This document shows positions 51,607 to 60,427 of a stretch of DNA of 64,000 nucleotides, in pieces (position 1 is the stretch's first letter; every line of letters begins with the position of its first letter). Position numbers and translations under genes: made by a program. The stretch is from contig JAAVZY010000072.1 of NCBI GenBank assembly GCA_022791945.1, positions 1-64,000 of the forward strand, written 5' to 3'. Under the pieces are notes generated by a model. The model saw nothing but the letters and a program-made list of their open reading frames with translations. It was not told the DNA's origin and ran no database searches. Source of the stretch: Oscillospiraceae bacterium (GTDB taxonomy: Bacteria; Bacillota; Clostridia; Oscillospirales; Ruminococcaceae).

Positions 51607-52659
51607 ATGGAACGCTTTGACTACGCACTCTCTTTGGTGGAGGAGGCCGTACGCGACGGGGTCTGCCCTTCGGCGGCTGTGGCCATCGGTCAGGGGGACA
51701 CCCTGTTCCGGAAGGCTGTCTACGGGAACGCCTGCGTGATTGGGAGCACCGTTCCCGCCAACCTGGAAACCCGCTACGACATGGCCTCCCTGACCAAAAT
51801 CCTCTCCACCACCATGGTTGCCTTCCGCCTGATTGAGGAAGGCCGGATCCGGCTTTACGACACCCTGGGCGCCTTCTTCCCCAACGCCGGGGACAAGTCC
51901 GGCATCACCCTGTTCCAGCTCATGACCCATACCGGCGGGCTGAATCCCTTCCTCCCCCTTTACAGCCTCACCAACGATCCCGCCAAAGCGGCGGAGGTGA
52001 TTCTGGCCTCCGAGCTGATCTCCCCTCCGGGCGCGGAGCCGCACTACTCCTGCATGGGCTATATCCTGCTAGGGAAGGTTCTGGAGCAGGCAGGCGGCGC
52101 TCCCCTGGATCAGCTGGCTCAGAAGTACGTATTCGGCCCTCTGGGCATGAAAAATACCTGCTACCGCCCAGCCGGGGACAACTTCGCCGCCACGGAGCTT
52201 CAGCCCGACGGAAGCTGCCTCAGCGGCCTGGTGCATGATGAGAACGCCCGGTTCCTGGGAGGCGTCTCCGGAAATGCGGGGGTGTTCTCCAATCTGGAGG
52301 ACACGATCATCTTCACCACGATGCTGGCCTGCGGAGGCCGTCATCAGGGCGAGGCGTTCCTCTCCACCGCCATGCTGAAAAAGGCGCTGGTCAATTATAC
52401 GCCCGGCATGGAGGAGAGCCGGGGGCTGGGCTTCCATCTGCCCGGGCCCTCCAGCTTCCACGGGGATCTGTTCCCGGCGGATTCCTTTGGTCACACAGGC
52501 TTTACCGGCACCTCGATTCTGGTGGATCCCCATACGGGGCTCTATGTGGTGCTGCTCACCAACCGGGTGCACCCCTCCCGGGAGAACGTCCGGCAGACCC
52601 GGTTCAGAAGCCTGCTTCACAACGCCGTGATGGCGGAATTCACCCGCGGCAGTCTATAA
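51607..52659 (+). CDS. beta-lactamase/PBP4-like serine hydrolase
   Basis: The 350-residue protein has SxxK in MASLTKILSTTMV, the YxN-like Tyr in PHYSCMGYILLGKVLE, and HTGFTG in place of KTG, as in PF00144 esterases/D-aminopeptidases. No signal peptide, so it is probably cytoplasmic. Substrate unknown. ATG 51607 was chosen since GAAAGG directly abuts the ATG at 51595. The RpiR-type regulator starts 21 bases downstream, which suggests a role in recycling wall sugars or peptides. Confidence 0.85.
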   Translation: MERFDYALSLVEEAVRDGVCPSAAVAIGQGDTLFRKAVYGNACVIGSTVPANLETRYDMASLTKILSTTMVAFRLIEEGRIRLYDTLGAFFPNAGDKSGITLFQLMTHTGGLNPFLPLYSLTNDPAKAAEVILASELISPPGAEPHYSCMGYILLGKVLEQAGGAPLDQLAQKYVFGPLGMKNTCYRPAGDNFAATELQPDGSCLSGLVHDENARFLGGVSGNAGVFSNLEDTIIFTTMLACGGRHQGEAFLSTAMLKKALVNYTPGMEESRGLGFHLPGPSSFHGDLFPADSFGHTGFTGTSILVDPHTGLYVVLLTNRVHPSRENVRQTRFRSLLHNAVMAEFTRGSL

Positions 52660-52680
52660 TCCAAAACGGAGGGCAGAATC

Positions 52681-53544
52681 ATGACAGATGTTGAGATTCG
52701 GGTTCGGGGCGCCTATGAGCGCCTCAGCCCTACCGAACGGCTGGCGGCCGACTACTTCCTGGAGCACGTGGGGAGCTTTTACGGTACTTCCATTGCTCAG
52801 CTGTCGGCAGAGTCCGGCGTCAGCCAGGTGTCCTGGGTTCGGTTCTGCAAATCTATCGGCTTTGACGGCCTGAAAACCATGAAGCGGAGCTTGTTCGACG
52901 AGATGAAGGACGCCGCCGCTGAAAACGGACTGATCACAGAGCACGGCTTCACGGATATCCGGGATTTTACCACGCTGGAGCAGGTGGTGGAGGGCGTCCG
53001 GAGAAGCGAGGTTCAGGCCATAGAGGATACTACCCGCCTGCTGGATATCAATATGCTCAAGGGAGCTGTGGACGCGCTCTGCACAGCCTCCTGCGTCCAT
53101 CTGTTCGGGCTGGGGGCCTCCGGACAGGCCGCCTCCGACCTGTACAGCAAGCTGATCCGGATCAATAAGCGGGTGCTTTTTGACCGGGATTTTCACGTTC
53201 AGCTGGCCTGCGCCGCCTCTCTGACTCGGAAGGATGTAGCGGTGCTGTTCTCCAACTCCGGCCTGACCAAGGAGCTGCTGGATGTGCTGAAGGTGGTGCG
53301 GCGTTCCGGCGCGTCCCGGATTGCCATCACCCGCCAGGGGGATAATCCGCTGGCAAATGGCTGCTCCTACGTGCTTTGCACCAGCGCTCCGGAGCTGGAT
53401 CGCCGGAGCGGAGCGACCAGCTCCCGCATTGCCCAGCTGGCGATCGTGGACATCCTCTTCACCGCCATTGCCAACCGGGAGTATCACAAGGTGGAAAGCG
53501 CCCTGGAAAACAGCTACGAGGTCTGCCGGGAGCACCGGGTATAG
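52681..53544 (+). CDS. RpiR/MurR-family transcriptional regulator
   Basis: The 287-residue protein has the RpiR N-terminal helix-turn-helix (LSPTERLAADYFLEHV, TSIAQLSAESGVSQVSWVRFCKSIGF) and a C-terminal SIS sugar-phosphate-binding domain (VHLFGLGASGQAASDLYSKL, LFSNSGLTKELLDVLK). It likely represses or activates genes in response to a sugar phosphate. Coupled to the serine hydrolase gene upstream, it may regulate wall-sugar recycling as MurR does, but that link is inference. Confidence 0.93.
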   Translation: MTDVEIRVRGAYERLSPTERLAADYFLEHVGSFYGTSIAQLSAESGVSQVSWVRFCKSIGFDGLKTMKRSLFDEMKDAAAENGLITEHGFTDIRDFTTLEQVVEGVRRSEVQAIEDTTRLLDINMLKGAVDALCTASCVHLFGLGASGQAASDLYSKLIRINKRVLFDRDFHVQLACAASLTRKDVAVLFSNSGLTKELLDVLKVVRRSGASRIAITRQGDNPLANGCSYVLCTSAPELDRRSGATSSRIAQLAIVDILFTAIANREYHKVESALENSYEVCREHRV

Positions 53545-53581
53545 ACTCTGCATCTACTGTGCGTATCGCTGTATGCGGGAG

Positions 53582-54022
53582 TTATTTTTGCAGGCTGCTG
53601 AACAGATGGCAGGCTGTAAAAGCAAGCGCCGGAAGGAGTGCGATTCCGTTTTTTCTGTCGATGGCAAACAACAGGAATGCCAGGCAGGGCGGAAGCGTCA
53701 ATCCCAGGATCACCGTCGGGCCTGCCGCTCCGATATAGTAAAAGATCCAGCCTGTAAAATACAGCAGACAGCAGGCTGCCGCTGCGATCGTCAGGGCGTT
53801 CAGGCGCGGCTCCCCGGCTTTCCGGTTCCGCAATATGCACAGCGCGGCGATCATCCAAATCCGGAGCAGGGAAACTGCCATATCGAAGGCTCCGGCAGCG
53901 TCTTCTGTCCTCAGTATATCATTCGGCGCGGGAATGACAGACCAAATCAGAGTCGGTATCATCATGGCCAGAAACAGCGCCAGTCCCCAAAACTCAAAAT
54001 GCAGATGGTAATTTTTCAGCAT
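53582..54022 (-). CDS. four-span membrane protein, unrecognised
   Basis: The 146-residue protein shows four hydrophobic stretches (FWGLALFLAMMIPTLIWSV, RIWMIAALCIL, ALTIAAAACCLLYFTGWIFY, VILGLTLPPCLAFLLFAI). Start ATG 54022 follows GGAG by 10 bases. It is convergent with the RpiR regulator. No family recognised. Confidence 0.7.
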   Translation of the reverse strand: MLKNYHLHFEFWGLALFLAMMIPTLIWSVIPAPNDILRTEDAAGAFDMAVSLLRIWMIAALCILRNRKAGEPRLNALTIAAAACCLLYFTGWIFYYIGAAGPTVILGLTLPPCLAFLLFAIDRKNGIALLPALAFTACHLFSSLQK

Positions 54023-54050
54023 TGAAATATTTCTCCTAATTCTGCGCTGC

Positions 54051-54247
54051 CGAAGGGCAAGGCCGCGAGGGCTCTGCCCTCGCGCACCCGCCAAGGGGAA
54101 GGGATTCCCATTATTTTAAGGGCGGAAAAGGGGTGGAGTTAAGTCTGTACAGACTTGAACCCCACCCCCACCCCAAAAAGAGACGGGAATCCAAGGGGAC
54201 GCGTCCCCTTGGCAGGAGCTCGAGGGCAGAGCCCTTGAGGTCTTGCT
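54051..54247. repeat. composite palindromic element, minimal core (block 18)
   Basis: Arms: CGCGAGGGC/GCCCTCGCG, CAAGGGGAA at one side; CCAAGGGGACG/CGTCCCCTTGG and CTCGAGGGC...GCCCTTGAG at the other. The core is reduced to GGGGTGG...AAGTCTGTACAGACTT...CCCCACCCC (about 54129-54168). The right end lies 9 bases from the M18 stop. Confidence 0.85.
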
Positions 54248-54255
54248 TTTTACGT

Positions 54256-55659
54256 TCAGCAGTGCTGCGCGAATACGGTGAAGGCGCGGTAGGTGGACCA
54301 GACGTCGACCTTGGAAACCACCTCGAAAGGCGCGTGCATGGAAAGCACGGGCACGCCCACGTCGATCACATCCACGTTCCGGCTGGCGATATAGAGGGCC
54401 ACGGTTCCGCCGCCGCCCTGATCAACCTTGCCCAGCTCGCCGGTCTGCCAGAGCACGCCGCCCTTGTCCAGCATCCGGCGAACCTCGCCGGTGAATTCAG
54501 CGGAGGCGTCAGAGGTGCCGCTCTTGCCGCCGGAGCCGGTGAACTTGGTCACCACAACGCCGTAATTGATAAAGCAGGCATTGCGCTTCTCATGCACGTC
54601 GGGGAAGGTGGGATCAAAGGCCGCGTTTACGTCAGCGGAAAGGCACTTGGAGTTGGAGAGCACCCGCCGCCCGTCTACCCCGAAGGGCTTCGCCAGATCG
54701 GAGATGAAATACTCCAGCACGGAGGTGTTCAGGCCGGTGTTGCCTACGCTGCCGATCTCCTCCTTGTCCGCCAGAACAGTGACAACGGTCCGGGCCGGAG
54801 CCACCGCCTCCAGGGTGGCGGTGAGAGCGGTGTAGCCGCAGACCCGGTCGTCCTGGCCGTAGCCGCCGATCAGGCTCCGATCAAAGCCCAGATCGCTTGC
54901 GGGGAAAGCGGGGACCAGCTCCAGCTCAGCGGAGAGGAAATCTGCCTCTACAATGCCATACTTCTCGTTCAGGAGCTTCATGATGTTCAGCTTGACCCGC
55001 TCACTGGTTTCGTCGTCCCGGAAGGGATAGGAGCCGATGAGGATGTTGAGCTCCTCGCCCTTGATGCCCGCGTCCAGGGTGCGCTTCCGCTGATCCGCCG
55101 CCAGGTGGGGGAGCAGATCGGTGATGCAGAACACCGGATCGCCAGGATCCTCGCCGATGCGGACGGTCACGGAGGAACCGTCCGCCCGGACGATCACGCC
55201 GTGAAGGGAGAGCGGCATGGCAACCCACTGATACTTGCGGATGCCGCCGTAGTAGTGGGTCTTGAAGAGGGCGAGCTCGTCCTGCTCGTAGAGGGGGCAG
55301 CCCTTCAGGTCGATCCGGGGGGAATCAATGTGGGCGGCCATCAGGTTGACGCCGTTCTCAATGGGCTGGGTGCCCATCACGGCGAGAATGAGGGACTTGC
55401 CCCGATTGTTCCAGTAAACCCGGTCGCCGGGGGCGTACTTTTTGCCATACTCGTAGGGGACGAAGCCCTTTTCCTCAGCCATGGCAATGGAAGCGGAAAC
55501 GGCTTCCCGCTCGGTCTTGCCGGCGTCGAGGAAGCGCTTGTAGCCCTCCGCGTATTCCTCTGCTTTGCGGATCTCCTCCTCAGAGAGACGGAGCCCGCCG
55601 TTCTTCCGGTTCAGATAGAGCGTTTCCTTCAGTTCTTTGCTAGCGTTTGACTCAGCCAT
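54256..55659 (-). CDS. M18-family aminopeptidase
   Basis: The 467-residue protein has the M18 metal-ligand motifs AAHIDSPRIDLKGC, GYGQDDRVCGY, LADKEEIGSVGNTG and LSMHAPFEVVSKVD. It is a cytosolic zinc aminopeptidase, usually dodecameric, that removes N-terminal acidic or neutral residues. It probably has its own transcript because palindromic elements bound both ends. Confidence 0.95.
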   Translation of the reverse strand: MAESNASKELKETLYLNRKNGGLRLSEEEIRKAEEYAEGYKRFLDAGKTEREAVSASIAMAEEKGFVPYEYGKKYAPGDRVYWNNRGKSLILAVMGTQPIENGVNLMAAHIDSPRIDLKGCPLYEQDELALFKTHYYGGIRKYQWVAMPLSLHGVIVRADGSSVTVRIGEDPGDPVFCITDLLPHLAADQRKRTLDAGIKGEELNILIGSYPFRDDETSERVKLNIMKLLNEKYGIVEADFLSAELELVPAFPASDLGFDRSLIGGYGQDDRVCGYTALTATLEAVAPARTVVTVLADKEEIGSVGNTGLNTSVLEYFISDLAKPFGVDGRRVLSNSKCLSADVNAAFDPTFPDVHEKRNACFINYGVVVTKFTGSGGKSGTSDASAEFTGEVRRMLDKGGVLWQTGELGKVDQGGGGTVALYIASRNVDVIDVGVPVLSMHAPFEVVSKVDVWSTYRAFTVFAQHC

Positions 55660-55694
55660 CTGTCATTACCTCCATAGTATATTTCGTAAGGGAC

Positions 55695-55904
55695 TAAGAC
55701 CTCGAGGGCTCCGCCCCCGAGCCTCCGCCAAGGGGGCGCACCCCCTTGGATGCCCGTTACAGGGTTGAGGGGAGGGACGCCGCCATGCACAGTGCGCCGA
55801 TCGGCATCGGGATAGCGGCGGCGTCCCTCCCCTCAACCCTGCGATGAGAATCCAAGGAGACGCGTCTCCTTGGCAGAGGTTTGGGGACAGAGTCCCCAAG
55901 GTCT
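55695..55904. repeat. composite palindromic element with 25-bp inverted-repeat core (block 19)
   Basis: Arms: CTCGAGGGC...GCCCCCGAG and CCAAGGGGGC/GCCCCCTTGG left; CCAAGGAGACG/CGTCTCCTTGG and TTGGGGAC/GTCCCCAA right. The core is a perfect 25-bp inverted repeat (55760-55784 against 55817-55841) around a 32-base loop. Its flanks CCGTTACAGG and CCTGCGATGAGAATCCAAGG match those of the unrelated hairpin at 2003-2061. The right end runs into the slt stop. Confidence 0.88.
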
Positions 55905-56482
55905 TACCCCTGCGAATAGAGCTGGGTGTAGATTTGGTAGGCGTCCATGACCTTGCCTACATAGTGGCGGGTATCCCCGCTGGGGATGGCGTCCAGGCGG
56001 ACGCCGTCCCTGGAGCAGGACGTATCCCCCAGCCAGCCCCGGACCGCTGTCCGGCCCGCGTGATAAGCCGCCGCCGCTGTCTCATAGCTCCCGAACTCCC
56101 GGTACAGGTAGGACAGCAGGAAGGTCCCGTACCGGATGTTGTCCTCCGGGACGTACATATCGTCATAGCTGCTCCTGGCCGCTTCCGGCGGGAGCTTGGT
56201 ATCCACCCAATGGAAGGTGTCCTCCATCAGCTGCATCAGCCCGCGGGCGCCCACATTGGAGGTCGCCTGCGGCCGGAAGCCGCTTTCCGTGCGGATGACC
56301 GCAAACACAAAGTTTTCGTCCACGCCATAGGCCCTTGCGTACTCCCGCACGTAATGCTCATATTCCCGGGGATAGCTCTGCCGGTAGAAGAAATCCGCCG
56401 CCTTCCGGAGGCCGAAGACGCCCCCCGCCGCCAGAAGCCCCAGAAGCAGCAGGACCGCGCCCTGCCGCACACGGATGATCAA
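55904..56482 (-). CDS. lytic transglycosylase (Slt/MltE-type)
   Basis: The 192-residue protein has an N-terminal membrane anchor (AVLLLLGLLAAGGVFGL) and the SLT domain with catalytic Glu in VIRTESGFRPQATS, GARGLMQLM and the AAYHAG motif. It cleaves peptidoglycan outside the membrane. TTG 56482 overlaps the coaE stop (TTGA) with GGGAGGG about 10 bases upstream, so it is translationally coupled. Confidence 0.93.
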   Translation of the reverse strand: MIIRVRQGAVLLLLGLLAAGGVFGLRKAADFFYRQSYPREYEHYVREYARAYGVDENFVFAVIRTESGFRPQATSNVGARGLMQLMEDTFHWVDTKLPPEAARSSYDDMYVPEDNIRYGTFLLSYLYREFGSYETAAAAYHAGRTAVRGWLGDTSCSRDGVRLDAIPSGDTRHYVGKVMDAYQIYTQLYSQG

Positions 56483-57111
56483 GCCGGTGTATCCCTCCCT
56501 TCCCGAAGCCAGTCCAGGGCCCGCGCCAGCTTCTCCGCCAGCTCCCCGGAACCGCCGTTGTTTTCTATCACAAAATCCGCATGCTCCTCAAAATATGCCT
56601 GGGGAAGCTGGCTCCCCATCCGCCGGAGCGCCTCTTCCCGGGTCAGGCTGTCCCGTTCCATGATCCGGGCCAGCCGCTGCTCCTCCCGAGCGGTCACCGC
56701 CAGGATCCGGCGGCAGAGCCGATCCGCTCCGCTCTCAAACAGGGTGGGCGCGTCCAGCAGCACCAGGGGCTCCCCCTGCCGCTCCAGGGAGCGGATCCGC
56801 CTTTGGATCTCCTCCAGTATAAAGGGGAAGATGATCTCTCCCAGCCGGGCCAGCCGCTCCGGATGGCCGAACACCATTCCCCCCAGAGCCTTCCGGTTCA
56901 GGGTCCGCTCCGGGGTCAGGATGGCCGGGGAAAACGCCTCCGTGAGCGCGGCCAGACACCGGCTCCCCGGCGCGGACACCTGCCGGGATATCCCATCGCA
57001 GTCGATCACCGGACAGCCCCGCTCCCGAAAATAGGCGCTGGCCGTGGATTTGCCCGCGCCGGTCTGCCCGGTCAGGCCGATTACCTCAATCCCCTTCCGC
57101 CTTATGCTCAC
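56479..57111 (-). CDS. coaE: dephospho-CoA kinase
   Basis: The 210-residue protein has the P-loop GLTGQTGAGKST, CDGISRQV and the LDAPTLFESGAD segment of CoaE. It makes CoA in the last step of synthesis. It overlaps tsaC upstream and slt downstream by 4 bases each, making one operon. The FAD-like end (LARALDWLRE) is usual. Confidence 0.96.
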   Translation of the reverse strand: MSIRRKGIEVIGLTGQTGAGKSTASAYFRERGCPVIDCDGISRQVSAPGSRCLAALTEAFSPAILTPERTLNRKALGGMVFGHPERLARLGEIIFPFILEEIQRRIRSLERQGEPLVLLDAPTLFESGADRLCRRILAVTAREEQRLARIMERDSLTREEALRRMGSQLPQAYFEEHADFVIENNGGSGELAEKLARALDWLREGRDTPA

Positions 57112-58124
57112 AGGGTGATCACCTCAAACCCCGCCGCCCGGAGGAGGCGGTTGTATATGGCCAGCCCCATGCCCTCCTGATCGGGCATCCGGGCATAGAT
57201 GGTGCGGACGCCCATCCCGTCCACAGCCCGCAGGGCGGAGAACAGCAGCCGGGCCTGAATGATGGGATCCCCCTGCCGCCCGAAGGTAACACAGGGAACC
57301 GGCAGGGCGGATTCCTCCCCGTCAAACACCATAGCCCCCGCCCCTTCGGCATGGCTCTCCACAAAAGCGCAGAAGCTCTGGAAATCGCTGTCCACGATCA
57401 CCAGATTGGCCCTGGGGGAGTAGTGGCGATGGAGCATTCCCGGGGAGAGGGCCTGCTCCCCGGGGGAAAGGGCCTGGAGCACCCCCTTGTCCAGAACCAC
57501 ATGGGGGATGGCCTCCTCCAGCATCTGAACCGTGACCGCGCCCGGCCGGAGGAGGGCGGCGTTTTCCTCATCCCGCAGGAGGACGACTGTGGATTCCAGC
57601 CCCACCTCGCAGGCGCCGCCGTCCAGAATGGCGGGGATCCGCCCGTTGAGATCATTGTATACATGGTTGGCGGTGGTGGGGCTGGGCCGCCCGGAGAGAT
57701 TGGCCGAGGGCGCCGCCAGCGGCATTCCCGCCGCCTCCAGCAGGGCCCGGGCCACCTTGTGGGAGGGGAACCGCACCGCCACAGTGGAGAGCCCGGCGGT
57801 CACCGCAAGGGGGATTTTCTCGCTTTTCTCAAAAATCATGGTGAGGGGTCCGGGCCAGAACCGCTCCGCCAGCCGCAGGGCGCAGTCCGGCACCCTGGCC
57901 GCCACCTCCCCCAGCTGCTCCATGGAATGGATGTGGACGATGAGGGGATTGTCCTGGGGACGGCCCTTCGCCCGGAATATTTTTTCCACTGCCAACGGAT
58001 CATATGCACTGGCGGCCAGGCCGTAGACCGTTTCGGTGGGCATTCCCACCACCTCCCCGCTGTTGAGCAGGGAGGCCGCCAGGGCGATATTCTCTTCTGT
58101 GGGCAGCAGTACCTTGGTGTCCAT
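57108..58124 (-). CDS. tsaC: L-threonylcarbamoyladenylate synthase
   Basis: The 338-residue protein has the Sua5/YrdC domain (GEVVGMPTETVYGLAASAYD, KGRPQDNPLIVHI, VAVRFPSHKVARALLEA, PSANLSGRPSPT) and the C-terminal Sua5 domain (SPGMLHRHYSPRA). It makes the intermediate for the t6A37 modification of tRNAs. ATG 58124 is chosen over TTG 58145. It follows prfA as ywlC does in Bacillus, but prmC, normally between them, is absent. Confidence 0.95.
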   Translation of the reverse strand: MDTKVLLPTEENIALAASLLNSGEVVGMPTETVYGLAASAYDPLAVEKIFRAKGRPQDNPLIVHIHSMEQLGEVAARVPDCALRLAERFWPGPLTMIFEKSEKIPLAVTAGLSTVAVRFPSHKVARALLEAAGMPLAAPSANLSGRPSPTTANHVYNDLNGRIPAILDGGACEVGLESTVVLLRDEENAALLRPGAVTVQMLEEAIPHVVLDKGVLQALSPGEQALSPGMLHRHYSPRANLVIVDSDFQSFCAFVESHAEGAGAMVFDGEESALPVPCVTFGRQGDPIIQARLLFSALRAVDGMGVRTIYARMPDQEGMGLAIYNRLLRAAGFEVITL

Positions 58125-58207
58125 AAGCCTTTGCCTTTCCTTCAATGGTTTTCAGCTGACCGCGCGGGCAGGCTCCCTGGAAAGCCCCGTCAGTGTCCCG
58201 CCAGGGC

Positions 58208-59281
58208 CTATTCGCCCGCCGCCGCCAGCTTCAGCGCCTGATCCGCGGTGATCAGCGCGTCGATAAGATCCTCCAGGTTTCCGTTGAGATTCTGCTCCAG
58301 CTGATAGGAGGTGTAGTTGATCCGATGATCCGTCAGCCGTCCCTGGGGATAGTTATAGGTGCGGATCCGCTCGCTCCGGTCCCCGGTGCCTACCTGGGAG
58401 CGGCGCTGATCGGCGATCCGATCGTCCTGCTCCCGCTGCTTCATCTCCAGCAGCTTGGAGCGGAGCATCCGCATACAGGTTTCCCGGTTCTGAAGCTGGC
58501 TCCGCTCGGTCTGGCAGGAAACCACCAGCCCGCTGGGCTTGTGGGTCATCCGCACCGCGGAGGAAACCTTATTCACGTTCTGCCCGCCCGCGCCGCCGGA
58601 ACGGTAGGTTTCAAACTCCAGATCGGCAGGATTCAGCTCGAACTCCACCTCCTCCACCTCCGGCAGAACCGCCACGGTAACGGTGGAGGTGTGGATCCGG
58701 CCCTGGGACTCTGTCTCAGGCACCCGCTGAACCCGATGAACGCCGCTTTCAAATTTTAGCCGGGAGTAAGCGCCCTCCCCGCTGATAGAGAAGGTAACCT
58801 CCTTGATGCCGCCAAGCTCGGTGTCGTTCAGGTTCATGATCTCCACCTTCCAGCGCCTGGACTCGGCGTACATGCTGTACATCCGGAACAGGGAGTTGGC
58901 AAAGAGGGCCGCCTCGTCCCCGCCGGCGCCGCCCCGGATCTCCACAATGACATTCTTGTCGTCGTTGGGATCCCTGGGAAGGAGCAGGAGCCGCAGCTGA
59001 TCGGCGCAGGCGTCCATCCCGGCGCGGCCCTCGTCGTACTGATCCTGGGCCATCTCCTTCAGCTCAGGCTCCAGCCCGCCCCCGTCCAGCATTTCCCGCG
59101 CCTCCTCAAAGGCGTCCTTTGCCTTCTGGTACTCCCGAAATTTCTCCACGATAACGGAGAGATTTTTATGCTCCTTCATAAGCTTTTTGTATTCGGCCGG
59201 ATCGCTGACCACGTCGGGATCCATCAGCCGCCGGTTGATTTCCTCAAACCGTTCCTCAATCAGCTTCAGCTTTTCAAACAT
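58208..59281 (-). CDS. prfA: peptide chain release factor 1
   Basis: The 357-residue protein has the release factor motif GGQ in [22 protein letters not shown] and an RF1-type N-terminal helical domain. The codon-recognition segment ([20 protein letters not shown]) with PET in place of the usual PxT region of RF1 points to UAA/UAG reading. The 357-residue length matches RF1 without the frameshift of RF2. Confidence 0.96.
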   Translation of the reverse strand: MFEKLKLIEERFEEINRRLMDPDVVSDPAEYKKLMKEHKNLSVIVEKFREYQKAKDAFEEAREMLDGGGLEPELKEMAQDQYDEGRAGMDACADQLRLLLLPRDPNDDKNVIVEIRGGAGGDEAALFANSLFRMYSMYAESRRWKVEIMNLNDTELGGIKEVTFSISGEGAYSRLKFESGVHRVQRVPETESQGRIHTSTVTVAVLPEVEEVEFELNPADLEFETYRSGGAGGQNVNKVSSAVRMTHKPSGLVVSCQTERSQLQNRETCMRMLRSKLLEMKQREQDDRIADQRRSQVGTGDRSERIRTYNYPQGRLTDHRINYTSYQLEQNLNGNLEDLIDALITADQALKLAAAGE

Positions 59282-59351
59282 ATCGCTTCACCTCTCAAAA
59301 GAGCTTCACCTGTAATGTTTCAGAGCGAGAACGCCCCCATACTCCCCCAAA

Positions 59352-59420
59352 AGACGGGAATCCAAGGGGAGCCGGCTCCCCTCGGCAGGAGTTTGAGGGC
59401 AGCGCCCTCAAGGTCTTGGC
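59352..59420. repeat. short composite palindromic element (block 20)
   Basis: CCAAGGGGAGC/GCTCCCCTCGG and a TTTGAGGGC/GCCCTCAAG stem variant, ending AAGGTCTT three bases before the DUF951 stop. It separates that gene from prfA within a co-oriented run. Confidence 0.8.
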
Positions 59421-59422
59421 CG

Positions 59423-59605
59423 CTAACCCTCACGGAGGATCTTCTTCACGCTTTTTTCGATTTTGCTGCGGGGAGCCATGAGCTCCCGGCCGCATTTGAC
59501 GCATCGGAGCTTAAAATCCGCCCCGATCCGCAGGACCAGGAACTTGTTTTCCCCACAGGGATGATTCTTTTTCATTTGCAGCAGATCGTTTACCTGTATG
59601 TCCAC
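59423..59605 (-). CDS. DUF951 family protein
   Basis: The 60-residue product reads VNDLLQMKKNHPCGENKFLV, then RIGADFKLRCVKCGRELMA, ending RSKIEKSVKKIL. These are the DUF951 hallmarks, with a CPCG-like Cys and a CxxC pair that may hold zinc. Function unknown. The GTG at 59605 gives the family start; the upstream frame has no similarity. Confidence 0.88.
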   Translation of the reverse strand: MDIQVNDLLQMKKNHPCGENKFLVLRIGADFKLRCVKCGRELMAPRSKIEKSVKKILREG

Positions 59606-59659
59606 TTGCAGCGCCCCCGTCCTTCCAGCGCGGACATTCCACATTGTTCCAACCTGTAC

Positions 59660-59689
59660 AGTATACCATAGTTTCCCGGCAAAAGGCAA
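59660..59689 (-). promoter_or_regulatory. probable promoter of the DUF951-prfA run
   Basis: Minus strand TTGCCT (59689-59684) and TATACT (59665-59660) with 18-base spacing, 55 bases ahead of the GTG start. Confidence 0.55.
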
Positions 59690-59809
59690 ATATTTTTATT
59701 GCTGTCCGGAGAAAATCTGCTGACACTAAGAGGGCCGGCTTCGCCGGTGAATACTGGTACAGAAAGGAAGGCTTCCCGGCTCTGCCCGGGAGGCCGCGGT
59801 AAAGCCATT

Positions 59810-60196
59810 ATGGAGAAAACCATCACAGCGGAATTTGATTCTGTGGATCAAGCCGCCTTCGCTTTAAAGAATATCACCGACCATTTTCCCGGAGTGTCCC
59901 GGGTCAAGCTCAGCCGCCGGGAGGAAGCCCATCAGCGGCACGGCATGGAGCTGTTCACCGCGCCCTACGGCCCGGTTGCGGCCAACGGCATCCCCCAGGG
60001 GATGGGCTTCGCCACCGCCGCCGGCGTGGAAAGCCTGGCTCCCGCTGTCGCCACCCTCGGAGAGCCGGAGGAGGAATGGGAGAATCCCAACGACCACCAG
60101 AAGACCTTCGTTTCCCTCACGGTCCCCGAGCGGGACGCCGGACGGATCAGCTCCGCCATCTACACCGGCGGCGGGCATGACCTGAAGGAAAGCTGA
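59810..60196 (+). CDS. hypothetical protein
   Basis: The 128-residue product starts MEKTITAEFDSVDQAAFALKNI, a pattern seen in proteins with a ferredoxin-like alpha/beta fold where a short strand is followed by a helix. It continues with a Gly/Ala/Pro region (YGPVAANGIPQGMGFATAAG) and ends in a second strand-helix unit (TFVSLTVPERDAGRISSAIYTGG). The two ends could form an intramolecular ACT-like or heat-shock-type repeat. The ribosome site is weak. Family not recognised. Confidence 0.65.
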   Translation: MEKTITAEFDSVDQAAFALKNITDHFPGVSRVKLSRREEAHQRHGMELFTAPYGPVAANGIPQGMGFATAAGVESLAPAVATLGEPEEEWENPNDHQKTFVSLTVPERDAGRISSAIYTGGGHDLKES

Positions 60197-60263
60197 GCCG
60201 CCGGGCATTCCTATCCTTTACAAAACTGTTACAGTTCCGTCTTGGTTCGGACAGATTCCGGAC

Positions 60264-60292
60264 TTGCCACCGGACAGCCCGAGTGGTATACT
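60264..60292 (+). promoter_or_regulatory. probable promoter of the membrane-anchored unknown gene
   Basis: TTGCCA (60264-60269) and TATACT (60287-60292) with 17-base spacing, 135 bases ahead of the ATG at 60428. Confidence 0.6.
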
Positions 60293-60427
60293 GTGGTATG
60301 CTATCAAGAAATCCGCAGAACCCCCCTGCCGCGTCAAAGCTTTCCCCGAAGCGCTCAGGACGTTATTTTGACGGATTTCTATCAAAAGCTGGCTTTTGGC
60401 AAAACGTGGATAAAGGAGAGTCCGAAT

